DNA of 64,000 bases from Undaria pinnatifida. Its lineage: Eukaryota > Sar > Phaeophyceae > Laminariales > Alariaceae. The translations under genes and the position numbers were made by a program. Shown piece after piece: positions 50,201-62,500 of this stretch (position 1 is its first letter; every line of letters begins with the position of its first letter). The notes below the pieces were generated by a model. It did no database searches. It was not told the DNA's origin and saw only the letters and a list, made by a program, of their open reading frames with translations. The stretch lies in assembly GCA_012845835.1 (NCBI GenBank), contig JABAKD010000023.1, forward strand, positions 13,160,862 to 13,224,861, written 5' to 3'.

Positions 50201-53200
50201 ACCACACGCCCACACACCCATACCAGGTACCACACAGCAGTATCATACAGCAGTGCCGACGCTGCCTTGGCTATCACAGTTGTTGCTTCTCGCCGCAAGT
50301 CAGCGTGGCGCACTCCTAGCTCCGCTCGCCAGCAGCGGGCATCACACGACGGCAGCAGCGCGCGGTATCGATGCCATCTTGCCAACAACGGTTGCGCCTG
50401 CTGTAGATTTGGCGGCTCTCGGCCGAGTGCAACGCCACGAACGTAGCTTTGGCGGCTTTCGGCTAAGCCCAATGCCACCAACCCGCTTGGACGAAGGTTC
50501 GTCGCGCGCGAAGCACGCGCTGCTCGCGAAAAACGCGCGAATCACAGCTGACAGAACTGCCAACCTATTTTCGACTGCCATACAGCGATACTCTCCCTCA
50601 CACCAACCGCCTCCAGGAAGAGCGCAAAAACTATCAAATCGACTCGACTGACGATAAGGAAAAGGGCCAGAAGAATCCAGTCGAAAAAAAGTCCGGTCGG
50701 AAAGGGCCGTTTTCGACTGGCGGAATCCGACTGTGTAAGAAAAGGCCTTACACGGAAAGGTACCAAAAAAAAAATGAAAAGAAAGTGGGGTGAAAGCGGG
50801 AGAGGGTTTCGATATATGTCGGGAGGCTTTATGCAGTGTTGGGGAAAGGGTGGAACACGGGCTGCTCATGAAAGCACGGCAGAGGTGCACAATTTTGTGT
50901 ACTGATGAGGCTGAATAAAAAATATAAAAGAGCAGCCCCATGAACAGTGCCATAACCTGAACAAAGACAAAAAAAAACGCCGATTTTGGATTAGGCAACC
51001 CTACAATTCACAAAACCGAAGAAAAGAAACGCGGGAAAGTGCTGGCGTGGGATTAGGTTAAAGGTTCGGATGCGCCGAGTGGATGGCGGCTGAAACCTTA
51101 AAAATTGATATCAAAATTAGAGACAGAGGGTGAACGAAAACGAGTGTTTTTTATTCGCAGGTCGGGTTATTGCTCGCGGGCCAGATAGGGACAGGATGGC
51201 CAGGCCCTACCCGAGATATTTGACAACCTGCTGACGCGACCCGACCCGACCCGACCCGACCCGACCCCACCCTCGACCGGCCAGGTTTTTAGAAAGATAA
51301 TGGCCCGACCCGCTGGCCAGGTATTGACCGGACGAAAAAAAAAGACGGTTTCGAATAACGCCAGGCACAGGAAATATACACAACCAATGCTAGAAGGCCT
51401 CGAAGGCCTCGGTGCCTCGAAGGCCTCGGTGCAGGACGCGTGCTACGAAAGAGGTAGAAATGTTTGACCGAAATATTTTTCGGATGACAGGGCTCCTAAA
51501 CACGAAACCGTCGAAATTTAATCCTTGGTTAAAAAACTATATATATACTTGATTTGTTTTCATAGGGCTGCACTTTCAGTTCGCTCAAAATCGGTCTTCG
51601 GGTGAGGCGTAAGAGTTCGTCGGGCCGAAAACCTTGCAGGGAAAATGCGGTAATGTCACCTCTTCTTAACTTCTACTCTTCAGCTTTTGGACGAGCCGTG
51701 GTCACAGGTCTCGTCCCTTCTTTTTGCCATCTACTTTCCAGCTTCTGGACAAGCCGTGGTCACAGGTATCGTCCCTTCTCCCCGCCGGTTCTTGCCTTCA
51801 ATTTTCATCGCGCATAGGGTTCAGCAATCCCGTTGCTCGTCGATTTTTTATCGAACGTTGCAAACTCACGCTCTCGCGCTTTCCGTAAGTCAATTTGTGC
51901 ACAAGAACACGTCCCTACGCATTTTTATGAGTACGCACGCGGGGGGACTCGAACTCATTAAACGGACCTATACCAGGCTCGGGGGTAACCTGATACGGCA
52001 CCGAGGCAACCTTTAGCGTAACGCGTGTCGCAGGTCATATGTCGGAGGGGGCTATCGGGTTCAATGCAGGGTTTAACGTAGCACGTGTCGCAGGCGATAT
52101 GTCGGAGAGGAATATCGGGTTCACTGTAGGATTACAACGGAGATCCACTGGTAACAGGATGAAATTATCAAAAAAAAAAAGCGGGGGGGGTGGGGGGGTC
52201 AAAAAGCGCCCGCCTTTGAATAGTAGCGTGAGACTTGAATATACTTTTTTGTTGGCTGATGTTACCAGGTATTCAGAGCGTCATGCGAACACAGGCGTAG
52301 CGTCGGAGAGCTCACCTGAACGGTGGCAAGGCATTCCTTTTCTGTGTGTAACTCGTCCTGTTAACACCACTTAAAAGTACTAAATAGTACTTGATAGACA
52401 TAATTGTACTTAATAGTACTCGATAGTACTTAATAGTACTCAATAGTACTTAATAGTGCTTAATAGTACTTAATAGCACTTGATAGCACTTAATAGCACT
52501 TAATAGCGCTTAATAGTACTAACGATCTCCGAGAAGGGGAAGTTAAGGCTGCTGATGACCTACTTCCATTCATACGAAAGGAGACGTGTAGCACTTCGCA
52601 GTATGTCCTCAAACTATCACACCATGTGGACCTCAAACAAGTTGTTGATGACACGTGCTACGACAAGGTGCAGCACTGGTTTTATGAAGTTCCTCAATTT
52701 CGGAGCTTACGACATGGCATTCTTAACCCAAAAAACGATTTGGACTAAAAACAAAACCTGCTTTATCGCGGATGAAAATTCCAATGGCCTAGGGTACACG
52801 ACGAGAACTTCACGCAAAAAATTGACCAATTTTCGACGATGGGGGTTAAATATAGCTCCGACATTTAGGACCCGTTTCAGCGAAAAAAAGGTATACCTCC
52901 ATCGCAGCAGACGTCAGCGGGATAGTTACTTGAAATTCTCGCGTTCGTGTTCTCTTTCTTCTTCAATGTAGGGGGTGTATATACTTGTCATCGGATTTGT
53001 ACAATTTTTTTGTTTCGTGGGTGCCATGCGGTGTAGGCTGCCTGTTACAGGTTCGAGCGTTCAAACGTGTGTTCCAGTATGGGTATGTTACGTACGTACA
53101 TCGACTTCCAACATGTACATTTTATACATATTTTAGGCGGATGCTCGACTGGTTTCAGCCATGGTATACACATGTGCCGCTTTTATAATGTTTTACTTTT

Positions 53201-53315
53201 TTCCTCTTAGAGTATTCTTCCACTCCAGAGTGACTGGAGCCTGTGCGGTGACCACCGACTTCATTGCGCGAGATAATGTGTGAGAACAACAACAACAACA
53301 ACAATAACAACAACG

Positions 53316-53386
<71 letters not shown>

Positions 53387-53393
53387 ACCAACG

Positions 53394-53466
<73 letters not shown>

Positions 53467-53468
53467 CT

Positions 53469-53503
<35 letters not shown>

Positions 53504-56500
53504 TACAACAACAACAACCAAACCTCACCTCCTTATGACTCAGATCCGTGGCTAGCGATAGAGCGGGGACGGTTACAACCCCCCCTCCCACCCCAAACAC
53601 GCCAGCTAAAAAGCCGCTCCCAAGCCCGATCGCGAACATTCTAGCCATCTTCACCGATGTCGGACCTAACATTTCCTCCTCCGATCCCCTCCCCCCTCCT
53701 GTAACCGTCGCCGAAACGCCTGCTGCCGTCTGATAGGTCCAAGCATTGCCGGTGAGGGCAGTTTCAAAAACGGGCGGATACTGTGTCACTGTCTCCGATG
53801 CAGGAAGCCTATACCTGGTACGGAAATCTCCCACCCAAAATACCCGATCGACAAAAAAAAATATATATGCTCGGCCGTTGGTTGGTAAACTTTGACCGGA
53901 TATTGGTACGTTAAGACGCAAATGTCCCAAAATCCCTGCAAACGGTCTCACTGCTAGCTCACGGGAAATGCGCGACGGGTGTGAGAATCAATGACCCAAT
54001 GATATACTAAAAAATCCGGCTGATGATTCGAAAGATTCTGTCCAAACTAGCGAAATCCACACACGGTTGATTGTCACGGTCCGGCGGTGGACGGGCAAGA
54101 TTCGACGAGAGTCCATGCAAAGAGTCCAAGCAGGACGCCATCATAGGAACCCTTGAAGCACCTCCGGCTTGGATGGGACGCCCACAACCGAACGAACTCA
54201 GCAACGAACGACCAAGAGAAAATTCAATTAGAATTTCCGGAAAATTTTCCTTAAAAACAACAACAACAACAACAACAACAACAAAAAGCTGGAGGCGTTC
54301 TGCGAAAAAAACAGCACATCCTTCCGGCGTGCGGGGGTGAAACACAAAAAGAAGCACAAATATAATGCCAGCATCGTCAGAGCACAAAAAGAGGCGTACT
54401 TTTCCCGGCATAATTTTGGAATCTGCTGCTGCTGTTGTAACACACCAGTGAAAAAAAAACAACAACAAAAAAAAGGGGGAAACATGTTCAAAATTTATGC
54501 CGAAAATAAAGAAAAAAGAAACTCTGCCGCGGGGCCGCACCTGGGATATTTCCTGCGATCGTTCCAAGGATCGTTCTGTACTTCGTTCCGTGGATAACCT
54601 TGATGTCTCATCTTTTAGCACTGTAGTGAGATCCCCGGAAGTTTCCTTAGCAACTTGTGGTTTTCCTAGAGAGATTACTTCATCCCTGAGGGGAAGGAGG
54701 GGTGACACGGCAATCATCAATACTCCCAGCGCAAGCTTCAGGGAGGAAGTGCTGATGCCGACCGTGCACCTCGCGCCTACGTGGGCTGCTGCCATGCCCG
54801 CCACAGCCATAGCTGCTGCGGACCTAGCGCAAGATCAATACAAAGCGGTTCAAGCAAGTGGGCGGGGGGGGGTCAAGATGAGCGGCGGACGGGGGCATAG
54901 TCGTGGGTGGATGGAGGAGTGAGGGCGGTGGAGGAGACAACGAGACGGACGTGGGGGCGACGAGGGGCAGGCCTGTAAACCGGCACGACTAGAGTCACCG
55001 ACTAGTTACACGTCGGACTAATAGTAAGTATGATCCCGGAGGTGCCGTCTATCCGACCTATTGGGATTCCATATTCGTAAAAGGGGTTTTTAAGGCGGAG
55101 TGCGTTTTTGGCGGGGTCCTCTCGACTGCGGGCGGGGGGGGGGGGGGGGGGGGGGGGGGGGAGGGAAGGGCTGATTTGGCTCGCATCGCTCTCCCGACTT
55201 ATGTCGGCAAGTCGGCTGACAACTACCTGGGTTCATCAGCCGGCATGCCGACTAAAAATTAACCTGGCTGACTAACGACACCTACCGGTTACGTTGTTTT
55301 CGTGAAGTACTGTGGATTCACAGCTCTCGTAGTCCTGGGGGAATGATGGGGGTGGATGGATCGGCGGGGGGGTAAGGTGATGCGGAGGCGGGGCGAGGGA
55401 GGGGGGTGGGGGAGTGTAAGGAAGGGGATCTTGTTACGTGTAAGTTTGAGGGCGATCGTGAGCACTCTCATGGCAAGGTCAACGGAGGGGGGGAGGGAGG
55501 GAAGGCGGACTCCGGCCATGCATACGTCTCGAGCCAACGTAGGCTGCAGCGGTTCCCGCCGCAGCCACAAGTGCTGCGGCGCTGAAAGGAAATCAAAAGG
55601 ATGCGACGGCAAGGAAAAGCCGGAAGGCAGCTGATGGGGTAGGAAGAGTGGTTGGAGGGGAGTGAGGGGGTGGGAGGGAAGAGACGGCAAGCGTGGGGGC
55701 GGCGTGATGAGGAAGGGAAGCAGTTCGGGCATGGGGGGGGGGCGGGGGCACTCAGTTTGTGCATGGCCGTAGTCTTATGCATGACTATAGACCCTCGCAT
55801 CCCCATTATGCCGGGGAGGAGCACGTCGGGTTTTCAACTAACCACGCAGGCATTGCTGGCACCAATCGCGAAGCGCCGTGAGGTATTCGGGGAGTCGCAT
55901 GAAGGGTGAACTGCATCCTACCAAGGACCGCTCGTGAGACGGAATTCGGCACCTTGTTGTGGTGCTTTCTTGCTTGTGGACGACGGGGGTGGTTACCGTT
56001 GGTAGTTCGATCGAGAGGGCCGAGAGTGTAATTGGATAGCGAGGGTAAGGACGACCATGCGCACACCCGTTACAAGCTTCAGGGAGGGAGGGCTGATGCC
56101 AGATGCGCATCTTCGGCGTGGGCTGCTGCCATGTCCACCGCGGCCAGAATTTCTGCGGGACTAACGTGGGGAAGGTGTTATCAACAACTCAGTCCAGGGG
56201 AGGGGATGTGGGAGCATGGAGGCGTATGGGCGGGGGGGGGGGGGGGGCTAAAGGAGACAGTGGCATGCAGTTTGGGGGGGGGGGGAGGGGGGAAATAGAG
56301 GGTTCGGGCGGGGCGCGTTTGCGGAGGGTGGAGATGGGGTGGAGGGGGTTGAGGCGGGAGAGGGTTTGAGGGGAGGTGGTTATTTTTTGGGGGGGGCGCC
56401 TACGGCAAGCTTTAGGGAAGGACGGCATATTTCTATTGTGAATCTCGCGCGGACGTGGGCTCCGGCCATGCCCGTCACATTAATAGCTGCTACGGCCCAA

Positions 56501-59500
56501 GTCAAGCTATTAATCCCGAAAGGCTCAAAGGTAGTTGGTTGAGGGGGGAAGGGGGGTGGGGGGTGACACGGGGTAGAGCGTGGGGCGGGGCGGTGGTTAG
56601 GGAGGGGATACGTGGGGATGGGCGGGCGGAGATTGGTTAGGGGGTGAGCGGAAGGGTGATGGTGGAGAGTGGGTCGGGGTTGGGGTTGGGGCAGCAGGGC
56701 AGATAGGCGGCGGCGGGGAGTAGGATGGGGGCGAGGGTGGGTCGCGGAATGGTTGGGGAGCGGTGGTCAGGGAGGGGAAGGAATGGGGGCGACAGATCAT
56801 GGCCTTTAGTGATTCTTGCACGAGCAACTGAATGGTGGAAGGAACGCGGGGAGATACGTACCCTGGTGTGTAGCATTGTGGTACTATCTCTGAGCGGAGT
56901 TTTACACGGGGAACACACAGGGACGTGGGGTTTTTTGTGAGGTTTTGTCTATAGAGCACGGGGGAAAAGGGGGAGGGAAATACTAAATTCGATTCTTCCG
57001 TGAACAGTGACTCAGTGATATGCCTAGTAATTTGGAGCAGAGGAGGGCGGAGTGGGGTATGCGGGGAGGGGGGAGAGACGGTAGTACCAATATTTTCAAG
57101 CAGTTTGGTCTGATCACCGATGCAGAATAATACTGGCAACATTTTACATTTACACTCACGTGTGCCGTGCATCTTTACGGAGGTGAAAGGCCGGGCGGGA
57201 GAGGGGTGATTTGAGATAAACTAAAGCCGGCAATGAGGGTGGGATGACGGGACTCCCTGGAACTGTGTCTGAACTGCATTACTTGGTTTATGCCACAATA
57301 AAATTCCGAGGCAAACAGGGTAATGACCTGATTGAGGCAACTCCTGCATGCATGCCATTAATTTAACTCCTGTGCTGTTGCGCTGGCCCACACCCGTGTC
57401 GGACTTGCCATTTCGCGAAAGATGCGCATCGCGAGCCATCGCCAACAAAGCAGCAACAGCAGAGTTCTCCTCCCTCGCAGGGTTATCTCAGCGCCACCCA
57501 AGGGCAGAGGTTGCCCATAGTACAGAGGTAGTATTAGTATGTTTTACTGAAGCATGCTACGATAGATCTATCAAGGTATACCGTTTTTTGGCTAATGACG
57601 GGGCTCCTTAAACCAATATCATTGGAAAAAAAATAAATGATAGGTCATATTGTTTGCGTGATTCTCGTTGTGTACCTGGCTAGGCCATGGGATTCTGAAT
57701 CCGCGATAAAGCAGGTAATTTTTATTCTCCCAAAATCAGTTCGTGGGAGAGGTCTTAAGCTCCCAAAAATGGAGGAAACCTCAGGAAAAAAAGAGGTGCA
57801 CCTCTATCTGTATCGTATATCGTAGCACCCGTCCTTTTTGGGCGCAAACGTTTTTTTCTGACCTTCTGCTCGAGTGTGGAACTATAGGTTGGTATAACCT
57901 CGAGCCTGGTATAGGTCAGTTTCGTGAGTTCGAGCCCCGCCGAGTGAATACTCGTATAAATTCGTTGGGACTTTTTCTTGTGCACCAATTGACTTGCGGA
58001 AAGCGCGAGAGCGTGAGTTAGCAACACTCGATGAAACATCGACGAGCAGTGGGATTGCTGAACCCTATGCGCGATAAAAACTAAAGGCAAGAACCGGGGG
58101 GGAAAAGGGACAACACCTGTGACCACGGCTTGTCCAGAAGCTGGAAAGAAAAAGTGTAAGAAAAAGAAAAAAAGGAAAAAAAAAAAAAAAAAAAAATGGT
58201 CGGGTTGCCCAAACAAGTGTCTTCGAAGCCGTGTTTCAAGGTGTGACACTGAGACCTCCATGTGCGGGGAGGTTCTAGAAGATATCCGCTGCACTCTTCC
58301 GCCGTACCCCGATCCACGTCACAGATGTTCCTGACATTCGTTTCGCCGCCTAAACATCAAGATGCCGACGCAAGATTTCCAAAAAGTGTGTATGGTGAAC
58401 ATGAGTCTAGATGCAGAAGCTAACAGCAATGTTCATTGTATTCGGTGGCATTTTTTACGAGGGTCGTTGTACGATTCCGAAAACTCGAAACACACACACA
58501 CACACAGACGCGCCGCAGCGCCACAACACGCTACAGACCATGGCGATCGAGGTGCGCGAGGGTCAAGCGGCAGCTGCTCGGCAATATTGCCCAGGGTGCT
58601 GCCGCATCTTTGCGAATTACTACTGCTCTGTGCGTGTGTGCGCGCGGGGGCAGATTTTGCGGCCTAACCTCGAGACAAAATCTGGATAATAGATCCCTTA
58701 TCCCGATCTTAGGCTGAGATCGGGACGAAACACCCCTTTTTGGTGTATTTTCCGATCGTGGACGAAACACCCCTTTTTGGTGTATTTTCCGATCGTGAAA
58801 ACTTTCAGAAGCAACATTCATATCCACATGTTGCAGTCTACACATATCTTACTGTACCTGGTAGGCGAATCTTTTATAGATCAAGATCTAGAGCCTACAT
58901 CGGGGTACCATACACAGTGGCCTTAGCGTGGAATAACACGTTCAGCGTTTTCTCGTCCCAGATCTATCTCGAAGGTGTTCTCACGATGCATCCACGTGGC
59001 CGGAGATGGCGTACGCGGCAGACCCCGCAGTTCCTGTGGCAAAAACCGCACCTAGAGAAGTTCCATGGGCTTGGTGCTGGGAGCGAAAAAAAAAGAGAGG
59101 GGGAAAAAATTCGGCCGCCAAGACGAAGACATGTGGACACAACGGGAACAAAAAAGAACGAAACTCGTCAATGAAGTACCTATTTATGGTCGGAGAAAAA
59201 ACAGTAAGTACTACTTTCCGCTGTTGGGAGCGCGAAGATAGGTTAAGAGCTGGCCGCACGAAAACGGCCTGAGCTGCTGCGGGGAAGGGGTGAGTGTGCG
59301 AAGCGCAAAATAACTTTCATTTTATGTGTATTTTGCTCATCTCTTCTGTCATCCACGCACTTTTCTTTCGCCTTCTCGCTCCCTAGACGTTAACTCAGAC
59401 CGGGTCACTAACCAACCCCTCCTCACTCGTACGGTACGCGCTCTCATTTTCTATGGCGAGAAGACGCCAGCTATTTCTTCCCTGGCCGACTCGCATCGAA

Positions 59501-62500
59501 TCGCGCCTACCCACGCTGCTGCTGCTGCAGGAACTCTCAGCAGTTAATTCGATTTCATCTTATTTTTTATTGCAAATTAAGTCAAACGTCCGACCCACGT
59601 GGGGTTCCTCCAACCCCCAGATCCACCTCTAGTACTGCCATGCGAGGGTCCCCACCAGACCACCGAGGGGACGTCAGGAGCACGGTAAATGACACGCGAA
59701 CGCCGTCTCGACAATTAAACTGTGTGCTCATACGCGTACGGCTATACGAACGAGGTACCTCTATTCGGACGGACGCGTGCTACGATAGAGTTGGACCCCC
59801 CTTTTCTTTACTGAAGTTCCTTAGTTTGGGAGGTTAAGACATGCCCTTCTTGACCCAAAAACTGATAAACCTGCTTTATCGCGGATTCGGCGGAAAATAA
59901 ACCTGCTTCATCGCGGATTCGGTCAAAAAAACACCTGCTTTATGGCGGATTCGGTGAAAAATAAACCTGCTTTATCGCGGATTCGGTGAAAAATAAACCT
60001 GCTTTATCGCGGATTCAGTGAAAAATAAACCTGCTTTATCGCGGATTCAGTGAAAAATAAACCTGCTTTATCGCGGATTCGGAAAAAAAAAAAAACTGCT
60101 TTATCGCGGATTCGGTGAAAAAAAACCCTGCTTTATCGCGGATTCGGTGAAAAATAAACCTGCTCTATCGCGGATTCGGTGAAAAATAAACCTGCTCTAT
60201 CGCGGATGAAAAATCCCATGGCCTAGGTAGACAACGAAAAATCATGCAACAAAACATGGCGTATTTCCGACGATTTGGGGTCAAGATGGGTTAAGAACGA
60301 GCGGGCCCCGTCATTCAGAAAACAATTTCATTTCTTCACACATTTCTGACCAAAAGAGGTACCAGGTATAACCTTAACCCCTTTTACAACTGGAAACCCG
60401 TTTTTGGGGACAAAGTTACTTGGATTTAGTATAGGGAGGGGTTCGGGGGCTCTAAACCCCTTTAGAGCCCACAATATCTCCCCACACTAACTTCAAGTAA
60501 AATTGTCCCCAACAGGGTTTCCAGTTGTAAAGGCGTTAATACCTCAATACCTCTATCGCACGTAGCGCGTGTCCGAGTCGATCCTTGCGAAGGTAGTCAT
60601 GGTCGAGTCGAGTTTTTTGTCTACTAACATGGGCCCCAATAGAGCTCGATGATCGAGATTCGATCTTCGAGATTCGAATTCCGCTAAAAACATAAAACGA
60701 ACCTGGGCTGGGACTTGCCCTGTCGCTCGTATCCCCACTTGCGACATTCCCCGTGACTTCAAAGCTATCAAACCCAGATCGAAAAAAAAAATGTGTATTA
60801 TTAGCAATACGGGGCTTTACCTTGTAGACTTCGCAGTCAATAGGAATCAAACCGTTTCGTCGACGTCGGTGTTACTTCACTTTTTCTTCTTTTGAACTCT
60901 CACGTGTACTTTCCACCTCGACTCGTACAAGATTTTCACCCTCTGATCAAACAAGCCGTGGTCACCCAGATGTCTTTCTTTCTCCGTGGTACGTGCCTTC
61001 GCACTGGGTTCAGCCCTCGCACTGATGGGCTTTTTACGCACGTCGATTATCATTGTCTCTTTCTTACTCACGCTCTCTCGCCTTGCGATCGTCATTATTT
61101 TCCCAAGAAAAAGTCCCTCAAGAGGCGTCGATTACCATCGAAAATTTCTTACTCACGCTCTCTCGCCTTCCGCTCGTCATTATTTTCCAAAGAAAAAGTC
61201 CCTTACGAGGCGTCTATTATCATCGTCTATTTCTTACTCACGCTCTCCCGCCTTCCGATCGTCATTATTTTTCCAAAAAACAAGTCCCTTACGAGCAACG
61301 AGTATGCACTCGGTGATAGTTGAAACCACGACAGTGACGTCAGTACGGGTGAAGATTGAAACCACCTACTACTCGATCGCGGACGCCGACTGATGTACGG
61401 CAATAGAGCCAGCCCCGCCGCCTACAGCGAGTACAGGTGAGAATTGAAATCACCTACTGCTCGAACGCGGACGCCGACTGATGTACGGCAATAGAGCCAG
61501 CCCTGCCGCCTACGGCGGTAGGGGCATCACGGGCATGAGGAGCTGCCGGCTTGACCCGAAAACCGCTCCCCATCCTAATTCCAAGTAATTTTCCCCCGAA
61601 AAAGGGTTTCCAGTTTTGAAGGCGTTGAGAATAAAAATGAAGCCTTCTTTATCACTTCCTTACGCACAGTCCCATGCGCTAGGCACCTAAAGAAGCAAAA
61701 AAACAAAAACAGAAAAAAACGCGCATCGGCTCGAAAAATAGGGAGCAAGTGCTGAGCGGAGGACCCCCCAAGGTAAGAGAAATCGAGGCGTATCCCGTCT
61801 ACTACTCCAAAAACAAAAGCAAAAACAAAAACAAAAACACATAATAGATCCATGTTACCGAGGAGGTACGTAGTAGTTTTTATGTTACTGAAATACGTGT
61901 TCGGAATGACGGGTGCTTGGCTCCTAAACCCGAATCGTCGCAATTTGACCATTTTGCTTCTATTGATTTTGGCGGTGTATATCTAAGGTGAATGGGATTG
62001 CCCATCGGGCACCACTTTCGTTCCCTCCCAAAACCAATTCATTTTTCGGAGGGGTATAGAGTGTCTTAGCCTCCAAAAAAAAACTTGCACCTATACCGTA
62101 GAAAACCCATGAAAAAAGCGCCCGAAAAAGTGCAAATCCTATCCAAGCACGAGTCGGCTCCAAATGGAGTTCCACACGTAAGTCAGCCTTAGTCAGCCCG
62201 CCCTTGAGGGAGGGAATTCCTACGATTCCTCCCCCCCATCCCTGCCAACGGAGGATCCCCAAAAGTGAAGAATATGGCGGCGTGTTCCATCTACTTCTCG
62301 TAAAACTAAGCAGACTAGAACCACGCTAGGATGCATTTATGAACGCTGCATGCATGCATGCAGGTAGTACGTTTGGATTCAACTTGTTCTGAATGACGGG
62401 CCCCCTTAACGCCTTCGCTGCTGAAACCCTTTTTCGGGACAAATTTACTTGGAACTTAGTACAGCCAGGGGTCTGAATGACGGGTCCCCTTAACGCCTTC

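Larger units (their letters stand above)
59772..60571 (-). mobile_element. Family A element enlarged by a 32-bp minisatellite and a nested family D pair
   Basis: It begins ACGCGTGCTACGATAGAG and ends in the inverted form near CTATCGCACGTAGCGCGTGTC. It carries the full family A order: CTCCCAAA-type segment, CTTTATCGCGGAT, CCCATGGCCTAGGTA, CCGACGATTTGGGG, CCCGTCATTCAG. The CTTTATCGCGGATTCGG segment is present about 11 times, and a double family D insertion sits near the right end. Confidence 0.85.

Noticed and set aside
53155-53951. Long reading frames of poly-Leu, poly-Cys, poly-Val, poly-Asn and poly-Thr
   Set aside because: They are the (CAA/TTG)n tract read in all frames. Only the part right of 53528 on the - strand is an exon.
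57400-57500. Possible fifth copy of exon c (AVAALLAMARDAHL on the - strand)
   Set aside because: Similarity is limited to an Ala-rich run and a GATGCGCATCT string, so it is too weak to separate from chance.
58530-58660. Cys-containing + strand peptide (CPGCCRIFANYYCSVRVC) resembling a zinc-binding knuckle
   Set aside because: It is short, with no clear splice sites, and flanked by a (CA)n tract and a duplicated CACCCCTTTTTGGTG hairpin. It may be a transposon relic but is not supportable as a gene.
60680-60860. Candidate extra exon of the TauE/SafE gene near 60.8 kb
   Set aside because: It has plausible AG/GT sites, but the peptide (LGLIALKSRGMSQVG) does not fit between WLRLTQ and HQAHGTSL, which join directly in the family.
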